From Pontibacter amylolyticus (GTDB lineage Bacteria > Bacteroidota > Bacteroidia > Cytophagales > Hymenobacteraceae): a stretch of 64,000 nucleotides of DNA. Both the position numbers and the translations under genes were made by a program. The notes below the pieces were generated by a model. It was given only the letters and a program-made list of their open reading frames with translations, ran no database searches and had not been told where the DNA came from. Of the stretch, positions 37,295 through 45,116 are shown in pieces. Location of the stretch: contig NZ_BMFP01000010.1 in NCBI RefSeq assembly GCF_014638845.1, positions 46,657 through 110,656 on the forward strand. The letters are read 5' to 3'. The stretch's first letter is position 1; each line of letters opens with the position of its first letter.

Positions 37295-38245
37295 ATGGAA
37301 ACAACGAACACCAAACCATACTACGCGGCAGGTATAGCAGCCTTCGTCATCTGGGGCTTTATCCCTTTCCCGCTCAAGGCACTGGCCGACTACCCGAGCG
37401 GGCAAATCCTGTTCTTCCGGGTGACGTTGTCTGTGCTGTTTCTGGTGCTGATCACGGTGCTTTTCCGGCGCAAATACCTGTTGCAGACGCTGGCCCAGGT
37501 AAAGGCCTCCAAGCCGCGTGAGGCACGCAGGTTCCTACTCTTCACTTTTCTGGGCGGCTCGCTGCTCACCATCAACTGGCTGACTTTCATTTACGTGATC
37601 AACCACATCAACATCCAGACGGGCTCTTTCTCATACCTGCTTTGCCCGATCCTGACAGCGGTGCTGGGCTTTGCGCTGCTCAAAGAGGAGTTGCGGCCAA
37701 ACCAGTGGCTCGCCATTGGCCTGAGTGCACTGAGCTGCGTTTTGATCGGGACGGGCGAGCTGACGAGTCTGCTCTTCAGTCTGCTGATTGCGCTGAGCTA
37801 TGCCTTTTACCTGATCACGCAGCGCCTGCTCAAGGCGTACGACAAGATCGTGCTGCTCACGCTGCAGCTGTTGCTCTCTTTTGTGTTCATCGCACCATTT
37901 TACGAGCAGTTCAAAGGCAGCTCTGAGGTGGTGCTGGACGGACACTTCTTTTTGATGACAGGTATACTGAGCGCTGTTTTTACGGTGCTGCCGCTGTTCC
38001 TGAATCTCTATGCGCTCAAGGAGCTCACTTCCGGCACCATCGGCATCCTGATGTACATCAACCCGATCCTCAACTTTGTGGTGGCGTTCGTGTACTTCAA
38101 CGAAGAGACCACGGCGGTAAAGGTGGCAGCCTACGTGCTGATTTTTATCTCGGTGATCATCTACAATATCAACCTGAAAGGCCGTAAGAAAACGGGCGCC
38201 GGCCTGGTGATTCCGCCAGTCGGCACCACGGCGGTGGTGAAGTAA
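37295..38245 (+). CDS. EamA-family transporter, RarD-like
   Basis: An inner-membrane protein of 316 residues with ten predicted helices in two EamA repeats. It begins YYAAGIAAFVIWGFIPF and has WLTFIYVINHINIQTGSFSYLLCPI, LLKEELRPNQWLAIGL and TSGTIGILMYINPILNFVVAFVYF. The WGFIPFPLKAL start and the order of these motifs fit the RarD subgroup of drug/metabolite exporters. The substrate is unknown. It is followed by a strong bidirectional terminator shared with the facing lipoprotein gene. Confidence 0.88.
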   Translation: METTNTKPYYAAGIAAFVIWGFIPFPLKALADYPSGQILFFRVTLSVLFLVLITVLFRRKYLLQTLAQVKASKPREARRFLLFTFLGGSLLTINWLTFIYVINHINIQTGSFSYLLCPILTAVLGFALLKEELRPNQWLAIGLSALSCVLIGTGELTSLLFSLLIALSYAFYLITQRLLKAYDKIVLLTLQLLLSFVFIAPFYEQFKGSSEVVLDGHFFLMTGILSAVFTVLPLFLNLYALKELTSGTIGILMYINPILNFVVAFVYFNEETTAVKVAAYVLIFISVIIYNINLKGRKKTGAGLVIPPVGTTAVVK

Positions 38246-38259
38246 CCTATACCTGCTAA

Positions 38260-38307
38260 AAACAAAGAGGCCATACCTGATTGTGCTTAGGTATGGCTTC
38301 TTTGTTT
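38260..38307. terminator. Bidirectional terminator
   Basis: A 19-bp stem with one G-U pair and a 10-base loop, flanked by A on one side and T on the other. It lies between the convergent RarD-like and lipoprotein genes. The top of the stem is CCATACCT/AGGTATGG, one base off the window-wide TATACCT word. Confidence 0.85.
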
Positions 38308-38359
38308 AATTTCCCTGTCACTGTTCCTTCCTGCTTTTATCTGCATTCAGGTTGTGAAA

Positions 38360-38674
38360 TTAGGGCTGCTGATTGGTTCTTTTTTGCTGTTGCTGCTGCT
38401 TTTCCAACTCTACCCGCTGGCGGGCTACCGTATCTACGTTGGAGGGCAGGTTGCCAAAGCGGTCGGCCTGCTCGCCTGTTTCAGCTGTGTCGCCGATCGG
38501 TGCAGGGCGTGGCTTGGTCAGGTTTTGCGTGGATTCGCTCTTGTTCGTAATAGCTTCGGAAGTACTGGTGTCATTTACCGGGTCGGACTGTGGTCGTTCG
38601 CCGCAACTGGTGCCTAATACCGCTACCAAGGCCAGCGCCAATCCTGTTATAAATATATCTTTTAGCTTCTTCAT
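38360..38674 (-). CDS. Hypothetical small lipoprotein
   Basis: The 104-residue protein has a clear lipobox (AVLGTSC, Cys at residue 24) and a polar, low-complexity mature part rich in Thr, Ser and Asn, ending in a Gln run (EKQQQQQKRTNQQ). No family is recognised. It is probably a periplasmic or outer-membrane lipoprotein. It stands alone, about 90 bp downstream of the DUF5686 gene, which is read in the same direction. Confidence 0.6.
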   Translation of the reverse strand: MKKLKDIFITGLALALVAVLGTSCGERPQSDPVNDTSTSEAITNKSESTQNLTKPRPAPIGDTAETGEQADRFGNLPSNVDTVARQRVELEKQQQQQKRTNQQP

Positions 38675-38762
38675 AGTCGTTTTTAAATGGTTATGAACTG
38701 TGCTTTTTTAACGGCCATCCTGTGGATTTGGTTATAAAACAGCATTCACCCGGCACTATACC

Positions 38763-41348
38763 TTAAAATCCAAACCCGAACCGAACGCCGGTATGCACTT
38801 TCTGCCGCTCCTGAAACGACGTGAAGAAATCGACGCGCAGCACTTTGAAGATGTGCTCTATCCCCAGACCCAGTTCCAGGTAGTTCTCCGACTCGCGCGT
38901 GTTGAGGTAATGCAAACTCACCACCTCCTGCCACTTAAGCTTGCGGAAGAGCGGGATCTTGTTGAACAGGAAGCCATTGAAGTGGTGCTCGTAGTGCCCT
39001 TCCAGGTAGCGGTTGCTGGTGCTATACCTGTAGTAGTCGAGCAGCTGGAAGCCGGTATACACGCCCGCGAACACCGTGCGGTTGCCGTTGAAGTGGCGGT
39101 AGTCCATCAGCTGCATGTTCTCCTTGCCCCAAAACGTGCCACCGGTAAAGCTAAACTCACTGCTGCCCAGCAACCCCAGGCTGAAGTCGTCGGAGATGCG
39201 AAGCGCCAGGGTCGTATACCTTACATCGCCGCCCAGTGCCTTGATACCGCCCCGGTAGCCCAGCGAGAAGGTAGGCCAGCGCGAGCCGATGTTGATCTTG
39301 CGGTCGGGTCGGGAGATGTAGTTCATGCCCGGACGGAAAGCGACGGTGAAGGCCGCCGTCAGGGCCTGGTGCGGATCGAAGGCGGCATCGGCCAGCTCGG
39401 CGTTCTCGGGCACATTGGAGGTGAAGCCGCCGCTGCTGCTTTCCCGGAAGGTATAGTCGGTGGAGTTCTGCAGCGGCATCCGGTGACTGTAGTCCAGCGA
39501 TCCAAGGATTGTGACGCCATTCAGAATTTCGGAGCGGTAGTTCACCCGGCCATAGTCGCGCTGGTATAGTTTAAGGTAGTTGCGCTCCATCAGCAAGGTA
39601 TAGACCGTGTTGGCAAACGGCGAGATCGGGTTGGTGGAGTTGATCTGATCCACGAAACGGCCTCCTTCGACTGAAACCGAGCTCCGTTTGATGGGATCGT
39701 AGGTATAGCTCAGGCGCAGTTTGGCATTGAGTTTCTCGTTGGCAAGGCCGTAGCGGATGGTGGGCTCTATTTCATAGCGCCGCCGGTCTTCAAAGTCCTG
39801 CCGGTACTCCATGCCCACGTTCAGCACGGTACCCTCCACCGTGTTGTACTGCAGCACGCTCGGCCCGCCCGTCAAACTCAGCAGCGGGTCGATCCGGAAA
39901 AAGCGGCGCTCGTAGGTGTTATTGTAGGTATAGCCGCGCGTAAAAAAACTGCCAAAAGTTGGTTTGTTCCGGATGCGGTCCACCGAGTCTTTGTATACCC
40001 TGGACTCGCGAATTTCCTCCAGGCTGTCTTTGCGCTGGTAGTCGGTTTGCTCTTCCTCGGTGAGAGGCACCGGCCGGATCTCCGCCCAGTAGGCTGAGTC
40101 GCGGGTATTGGCTTCTTTCTCCACGACCAGCACCTCGCGGCTGAAAAGCTTTTCGTCGTGTATGGCAGGCTGCTCTTCGGGTGTTGCGGCGATGGGTTCG
40201 ATCACCCGTGCCCGCTTCCGCCGGGCGGGCTTCACTTCCACGGCTACGGCATCTTCCACCACTTCCGGCTCGGGCTCCACCACCGCTGGCGGACGGCTGT
40301 AGGCAGGCTGCACCTTATACCTGGAGTATACGCCTGTCGCATAGCCCCCGCCCTTAAAGCCCAGTCCCGAAGCCTCGAACGTGAAGCGCTGCGACACCGG
40401 CATCCACACCTCTTCCTGCACCGGCGCGTATACCTGCCGCACCCGGATGAAATCAACGAAATCTATCCCTGCGTTTTTGGTGAGGGTGAGGTCCGTGCTG
40501 TGGATGCGCCAGGAGCCGTCCACGATGTAAATGTTGCCCTGAAACACCGGATCGTTTTTGCGCCTGGGTATGACTTTGATCTTGTTGATGGTGCGCCCGT
40601 TTTCCTCGAAAGCGCCCTGGTACTCGAAGCGGTAGAAGAAGAGCGCGTTGTTGGCCAGCGGCGACACAAAACCCCGCTCACTCAGGCCTTCTACCTTCAG
40701 CAGGTTATCATAAAAGCTGATGTTCATCTCCGAGGCCTGGTTGAAGCTGAAGCCCTGTTTCTTACCGCTTACTTTGGAGGAGATCACCCGCTCGTTCACC
40801 TTGTTGGGCTTTTTGAAATGCAGCTCCGACACCGACTCCGACAGGTATACGATGCCCGTGTCCACATCCACTACCCGCACGCCCAACACCTTGCCGGGCA
40901 CCTTGTCCATGCGGGCCACGCCTTTCATATACACGCGGGCACTCCAGGCATTCACCTCGTCGCGGTGGTACTTGCGCAGCCGGATGGCGTTGCGCATGAT
41001 GCCGTAGGCCGGGTCCTCGTCGGCGGCTTTTACGACCACTTCTTTCAGGTTGAGCACCTCGGGCAGCAGCTGCACATTTAGCTCCTGCGCGCCCTCGCCA
41101 ATGGTCACGGTTTCGATGCGGGCTTTGTACCCGACATACTTGAACTCCAAGGTATAGGTACCAGCCGGCAATTGCAGCTGGAAATTGCCTTGGTCATTGG
41201 AGGCGGTGCCGCTGGCTGTTTCCTTGATGTAGATGCTGGCAAACGGCAGGCCCTGGTTGTTTTCGTCGGTGATGCGCCCGCGCAGTGTACCCGCCATGGT
41301 GATGGCCGGCAACAGGTATAGCAGGAAAAGCAGCAAAGCAGGGCGCAT
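38763..41348 (-). CDS. DUF5686 outer-membrane protein with carboxypeptidase-like domain
   Basis: The protein of about 861 residues has a signal peptide and a carboxypeptidase regulatory-like domain (LRGRITDENNQGLPFASIYI). A box LNLKEVVVKAADEDPAYGIMRNAI resembles the SusC-type linker, and a long C-terminal beta-barrel ends KVHTGVRFGFGF. These fit the DUF5686 family of Bacteroidetes barrels of unknown function. A charged, Pro/Glu/Val-rich insert (about residues 355-415, with ARRKRARV) looks disordered. I chose ATG at 41348 for the signal peptide; GTG at 41384 is possible. Confidence 0.87.
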   Translation of the reverse strand: MRPALLLFLLYLLPAITMAGTLRGRITDENNQGLPFASIYIKETASGTASNDQGNFQLQLPAGTYTLEFKYVGYKARIETVTIGEGAQELNVQLLPEVLNLKEVVVKAADEDPAYGIMRNAIRLRKYHRDEVNAWSARVYMKGVARMDKVPGKVLGVRVVDVDTGIVYLSESVSELHFKKPNKVNERVISSKVSGKKQGFSFNQASEMNISFYDNLLKVEGLSERGFVSPLANNALFFYRFEYQGAFEENGRTINKIKVIPRRKNDPVFQGNIYIVDGSWRIHSTDLTLTKNAGIDFVDFIRVRQVYAPVQEEVWMPVSQRFTFEASGLGFKGGGYATGVYSRYKVQPAYSRPPAVVEPEPEVVEDAVAVEVKPARRKRARVIEPIAATPEEQPAIHDEKLFSREVLVVEKEANTRDSAYWAEIRPVPLTEEEQTDYQRKDSLEEIRESRVYKDSVDRIRNKPTFGSFFTRGYTYNNTYERRFFRIDPLLSLTGGPSVLQYNTVEGTVLNVGMEYRQDFEDRRRYEIEPTIRYGLANEKLNAKLRLSYTYDPIKRSSVSVEGGRFVDQINSTNPISPFANTVYTLLMERNYLKLYQRDYGRVNYRSEILNGVTILGSLDYSHRMPLQNSTDYTFRESSSGGFTSNVPENAELADAAFDPHQALTAAFTVAFRPGMNYISRPDRKINIGSRWPTFSLGYRGGIKALGGDVRYTTLALRISDDFSLGLLGSSEFSFTGGTFWGKENMQLMDYRHFNGNRTVFAGVYTGFQLLDYYRYSTSNRYLEGHYEHHFNGFLFNKIPLFRKLKWQEVVSLHYLNTRESENYLELGLGIEHIFKVLRVDFFTSFQERQKVHTGVRFGFGF

Positions 41349-41458
41349 GTACAGTAGGCTCTTAGTTTGATTGTTGGGTTTCACAATTTAAGAACTAACG
41401 ACAAAACCTGCCCATCGTGTTTTGCTTTTTCAGAATTTAAGCGTGGAGGACCTCAGCG

Positions 41459-42340
41459 CTATACCTTGGGCAGCCTGGTTTCGTGGGCCTCGATCTCGCG
41501 CTGGGACAGTCGGTTTTTGTAGCGCACGTTCAGGATCACGCCCACCAGCACCAGGAACATCCCTACATAAGTGGCCACTTGGAAATGCTCGTCAAACAAA
41601 ACAAAGCCCAACAAAAGCGCATAAATAATACCGATGTAGTTCAGGTTGGCTACTTTGGAGATCTCCTCGGCTTGATACGACATGGTCATGTAGTACTGGC
41701 CCAGCTGCGTAAGGATGCCCACCAGCAACAGAATGCCCCAGTCCCAACCCTCAGGCTGCACCCAGTTAAAGGCGGAGTACACACCGGCAATAGGCAGGGC
41801 CACCAGCGGAAAATAAAACACGATCACAAGCGGGTGCTCCCGGGTGTTGAGCCGGCGGATGGAGCTGTAAGCCAGTCCCGAGAAAAGGGCACTCGCCACC
41901 CCCATCCAAACGTAAAGTGAGTCGGCCGTGGCGTCGAGCCCCTCAATGACGATGATCCCCGCAAAAGAGATGGCAAAGAATACCCACTGCCAGGGCTTGA
42001 CCTTCTCTTTGACAATGAAAACACCCAGAATGGTCGTGAAGATCGGCGAGAGGTACTGCATGGTGGCGGCTGTGGCCAGCGGAAGGTTCTGCAGCGTGTT
42101 AAAAAAAAGCACGAGCGCCGTAGAGCCCGTCAGGCCGCGCATGATGAGCAGTCCCCGGTTATTGCCCCATACGCTCACTTTCTGACGACTCAGCGCGAAA
42201 TAGCTGATCACAATCGACACTGCCGAGCGGAATAAGATAATCTCCATGGCAGGTATATGCGGCATCAGCTTCACGCACACGTTCATGAGCGCGAAAAAAA
42301 ACGTGGACAGCAGCATGTACCTGACTCCCTTTGAAAACAT
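41459..42340 (-). CDS. EamA/DMT family transporter
   Basis: An inner-membrane protein of about 293 residues with ten helices in two EamA repeats (LLSTFFFALMNVCVKLMPHIPAMEIILFRS, LLFVLFDEHF-like C-terminal repeat GLAYSSIRRLNTREHPLVIVFYFP, LTQLGQYYMTMSYQ). It is a different subgroup from the RarD-like gene at 37295, with the ALVLFFNTLQNLPLATAATMQYLSPIF block typical of S-adenosylmethionine/other metabolite-type DMT proteins. The substrate is not readable. I chose ATG at 42340; a GTG 24 bases upstream is possible. Confidence 0.85.
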   Translation of the reverse strand: MFSKGVRYMLLSTFFFALMNVCVKLMPHIPAMEIILFRSAVSIVISYFALSRQKVSVWGNNRGLLIMRGLTGSTALVLFFNTLQNLPLATAATMQYLSPIFTTILGVFIVKEKVKPWQWVFFAISFAGIIVIEGLDATADSLYVWMGVASALFSGLAYSSIRRLNTREHPLVIVFYFPLVALPIAGVYSAFNWVQPEGWDWGILLLVGILTQLGQYYMTMSYQAEEISKVANLNYIGIIYALLLGFVLFDEHFQVATYVGMFLVLVGVILNVRYKNRLSQREIEAHETRLPKV

Positions 42341-42382
42341 ACCCAAGTTAATTTTTGAAGCCACAAAGGTGCGGGGAATTCA

Positions 42383-42422
42383 GATTAGTTGTTGATTTAA
42401 TTGTTAGATTGTTAAATTGTTG
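42383..42422. repeat. Octad repeat tract (AATTGTTA type)
   Basis: Five 8-base units: GATTAGTT, GTTGATTT, AATTGTTA, GATTGTTA and AATTGTTG. It is the complement type of the tract at 16303-16342. It lies in the divergent gap between the DMT transporter and recX. Confidence 0.6.
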
Positions 42423-42487
42423 ATTGCTTCGAAAAGCGCAACTCTTGTGACCCTGTACTTGTTTTAACCAGGAGCAAAACGAACGAT

Positions 42488-42967
42488 TTGGAACGACAGA
42501 AAAAACAGAAAACCTATACCCCGAAAGAGGCCCTGATCAAGGCGGCGGCTTACTGCGCGTATCAGGAAAGGACCCAACAGGAGGTGCGAACCAAACTCTA
42601 TACCTACGGTTTGGAACCGGATGATGTGGAAGAGATCATTGTGCGCCTGGGTCAGGAGAAAATGCTGGACGAGGAACGCTACGCCCAGGCCTACGTGCGC
42701 GGCAAGTACGGCCTCAAAAAATGGGGTCGCCGCAAGATCGTGCAGGGCCTCAAAGCCAAAGGCATCTCAGACTATTGCATCAAGCAGGGCCTAAAGGAAA
42801 TTGACTACGACGTGTATGAGCAGAACCTGTTACAGCTCCTCGAGAAAAAGAACGCCACCGAAAAAGAAAAGAACCCCTTCGCCCGCCGCCAGAAGCTGAC
42901 TTATTACCTGGTGAGCAAAGGCTATGAAAGTGACCTGGTGCAGGATGCGCTGAAGAAGCTGGAATAA
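42488..42967 (+). CDS. recX: Regulatory protein RecX
   Basis: The 159-residue all-helical protein modulates RecA filaments. It shows ALIKAAAYCAYQERTQQEVRTKLYTYG, the EKMLDEERYAQAYVRGKYGLKKWGRRKI block and tandem three-helix repeats, all typical of RecX. The start appears to be TTG at 42488, since no in-frame ATG precedes the conserved region. No recA lies nearby. Two TATACC words fall in its first 125 bases (codons for YT). Confidence 0.9.
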   Translation: MERQKKQKTYTPKEALIKAAAYCAYQERTQQEVRTKLYTYGLEPDDVEEIIVRLGQEKMLDEERYAQAYVRGKYGLKKWGRRKIVQGLKAKGISDYCIKQGLKEIDYDVYEQNLLQLLEKKNATEKEKNPFARRQKLTYYLVSKGYESDLVQDALKKLE

Positions 42968-43119
42968 AAGTTTGCCTTATTATCAGACTATAATAAAGAA
43001 TTCCTATATTAGTAAACTGTAATGACTTGTCCCAGCAGCCTGTCCGCACAGGTGTGGCGTGAAGACTTGTGTTGCAGTACAATTTGTATAGAGAAATATC
43101 ACACGAAAACTAACTTAAC

Positions 43120-43365
43120 ATGATGCTAAACAGCCTTTTATTTATCGGCGGACTAGGAGGAGCAGAATTAATGCTGATCTTGTTTTTCCTGGGTATGCCC
43201 ATCATTCTATTGCTTTGGGCCTTGGTTGACCTGCTTACGAGCGAATTTAGCGACAGCACCAACAAGCTGGTCTGGGTGATTGTCATCCTTTTCCTGCCTG
43301 TTTTAGGAGCCATCCTGTATCTTTTGATAGGAAGAAAACAGAAGACACGCCTTTCTGCCCGGTAG
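43120..43365 (+). CDS. PLDc_N domain membrane protein
   Basis: A small membrane protein of 81 residues with two helices. LMLILFFLGMPIILLLWALVDLL, then SDSTNKLVWVIVILFLPVLGAILYLLIGR, is the typical PLDc_N (phospholipase D N-terminal) arrangement without the catalytic part. Its role is unknown. It is probably a single-gene unit, preceded by a short hairpin-containing gap and facing the DUF4230 gene. Confidence 0.8.
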   Translation: MMLNSLLFIGGLGGAELMLILFFLGMPIILLLWALVDLLTSEFSDSTNKLVWVIVILFLPVLGAILYLLIGRKQKTRLSAR

Positions 43366-43458
43366 CAACCCCCTTAAACTAAGTAGCAGTCTAGTTAGAT
43401 TCGCTCCCAGACAAGTGGAGTGACGGCATTTCTTATAGCTGACTAACAACCATCAAAA

Positions 43459-43471
43459 AACCGAACCGGTT
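43459..43471 (-). terminator. Weak terminator of the DUF4230 gene
   Basis: On the minus strand, a 5-bp stem (AACCG/CGGTT, 3-base loop) is followed directly by a run of T, starting 5 bases after the stop codon. The stem is short, so this is tentative. Confidence 0.35.
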
Positions 43472-43475
43472 GTAA

Positions 43476-44117
43476 TCAACGCTTCTTCGGCATTTCAGGG
43501 TTCTGGATCCGTCGCTGCGGCACCAGCACCACTTTACGGCCTGTTACTTCCTCTAAAATAGGCTTGAGCACCTTCTCGGCGTTTACCTGCGTCTGACGCA
43601 GGATGCCAGCGTTGATGGCCGCTTCTTTCACGTTGGATTCGGCATAGCGGTAGCTTTCCTGCACCAGGTCGGCGTCCTGGAAATACGTGTTCTCCTTCGA
43701 AAAGACTTTGGATTTGCTGTGGTCGATCTTGTAGTAGCATAGCTCCGGCTCCGGCAGACTGATCTGCACCAGTGAGTCGCCCTGGAACACAATATCCTGT
43801 TCAGTCAGCTTCGTGAAATCGATACAGCCGACGGCCTCTCCTGTCACAATCAGCACCACTTTCGAGTTCGGCACCCAGCGCGAGACGTTTTTCTCGTACT
43901 CCACCACATCCTTAAAATTATAGCGCACCAGTTCCATCTTTCCGAGCTCTTCCACTGTGGTCAGGATGGTGTTGTGGTTTACTATCACTTCAGGTTGCCT
44001 CTCGTCGGGGCCAAAAGTGTCTTTCACTTGTCGCCAAACATACCACCCCACCAAAAGTAGCAGAATAAAGGGTAGCAGACGGAACAGAGAGCGGATAAGG
44101 GGCATGAAAAAATACAT
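43476..44117 (-). CDS. DUF4230 domain-containing protein
   Basis: The 213-residue protein has one N-terminal membrane helix (LFRLLPFILLLLVGWYVW) and an extracytoplasmic domain with TTVEELGKMELVRYNFKDVVEYE, VVLIVTGEAVGCIDFTKL and ISLPEPELCYYKIDHSKSKVF, the DUF4230 pattern. A C-terminal helical part ends in a Lys/Arg-rich tail. The function is unknown. It may form an operon with the upstream desulfhydrase-like gene, about 55 bp away. ATG at 44105 is an alternative start. Confidence 0.85.
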   Translation of the reverse strand: MYFFMPLIRSLFRLLPFILLLLVGWYVWRQVKDTFGPDERQPEVIVNHNTILTTVEELGKMELVRYNFKDVVEYEKNVSRWVPNSKVVLIVTGEAVGCIDFTKLTEQDIVFQGDSLVQISLPEPELCYYKIDHSKSKVFSKENTYFQDADLVQESYRYAESNVKEAAINAGILRQTQVNAEKVLKPILEEVTGRKVVLVPQRRIQNPEMPKKR

Positions 44118-44171
44118 TTCTTGGTTGATTTCTATTGCCTACACAGCAATTATGGTGCTAAAGTTCAAATC

Positions 44172-45071
44172 CTATACCTCCAGGCCCAGGCGCTCCTTAA
44201 AACCCGCGTTGCCCTGCAAACCGCCAGTATGCACCGCCACAATGCGGCTGCCTTCCGGGAAGTAGCCTTTTTGGATCAGATCAACCAGGCCGTAGAACAT
44301 TTTGCCGGTATACACCGGCTCCAGCGGCAGACTGTGTTCCTGCTGAAAACTGCGCATAAAATCCAACAACTCAGGCTTCACTTTGGCATAACCGCCGAAA
44401 TGATAGTCAGTGATTAGCTGCCAGTTGTCGTAGTGTTGCCCGCTATACCTGTTGATCAACTGCTCGATCTCTTCCTTTAGAAAATCGCCCCCTTTTAGAG
44501 CCGGAAAGCCGAGCACTTGCCTTCTGCCGGCAAGCCCGGCGATGATGCCGGCCAGTGTACCGCCTGTGCCACTGGCGCAGCAGATGTAGTCGAATTCAAC
44601 GGAGATGTCTGACACAATTTCAGTACAGCCTTTTACGGCCAGCGCATTTGTGCCACCTTCAGGTATAATGTAAGGATGTCCGAACTGCCCGGCCAGTTGC
44701 TCCAGGTATACAGCGTCAGTCTTCTGCCGGTAAGCCTCGCGGGAAATGTAGTGCAGTTCCATCCCTGCCGCTGTAGCAAAACTGAGCGTAGGGTTAAGCG
44801 GCAGGTGCTCCTCTCCACGGATGATGCCGATGGTCTTGAAACCAAACTCCTGCCCTGCCGCCGCGACTGCCATGATGTGGTTGGAGTAGGCTCCGCCAAA
44901 AGTGAGCAGTGTATCGTGTTGAAGCCGCTTTGCTTCCTGCAGGTTGTACTTTAGTTTGCGCCACTTATTGCCCGATATGGTGGGGTGCAGCAGATCCTCC
45001 CGCTTCACCCAAAGCGCTATACCTTGCTCCTCCCATACCTTGCTGTGCAGCTGTTGCAGCGGTGCTTCCAT
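44172..45071 (-). CDS. PLP-dependent ACC deaminase / D-cysteine desulfhydrase family enzyme
   Basis: A fold-type II PLP enzyme of 299 residues. LWVKREDLLHPTISGNKWRKLKYNL holds the cofactor Lys (SGNKWRK), followed by LTFGGAYSNHIMAVAAAG (substrate Asn-His) and the phosphate-binding glycine loop CASGTGGTLAGI. The family includes ACC deaminase and D-cysteine desulfhydrase; telling them apart needs residues near the active site that I cannot judge safely. A desulfhydrase is more common in free-living Bacteroidetes. A terminator separates it from yfhO upstream. Confidence 0.87.
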   Translation of the reverse strand: MEAPLQQLHSKVWEEQGIALWVKREDLLHPTISGNKWRKLKYNLQEAKRLQHDTLLTFGGAYSNHIMAVAAAGQEFGFKTIGIIRGEEHLPLNPTLSFATAAGMELHYISREAYRQKTDAVYLEQLAGQFGHPYIIPEGGTNALAVKGCTEIVSDISVEFDYICCASGTGGTLAGIIAGLAGRRQVLGFPALKGGDFLKEEIEQLINRYSGQHYDNWQLITDYHFGGYAKVKPELLDFMRSFQQEHSLPLEPVYTGKMFYGLVDLIQKGYFPEGSRIVAVHTGGLQGNAGFKERLGLEV

Positions 45072-45085
45072 GCGCTTTAAAACAA

Positions 45086-45112
45086 AGGCCCCGATCTGTA
45101 ATACCGGGGCCT
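45086..45112 (-). terminator. Terminator after the YfhO gene
   Basis: An 8-bp GC-rich stem (AGGCCCCG with CGGGGCCT) and an 11-base loop, followed on the minus strand by a T-rich run. It lies 5 bases after the YfhO stop codon. Confidence 0.7.
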
Positions 45113-45116
45113 CAAT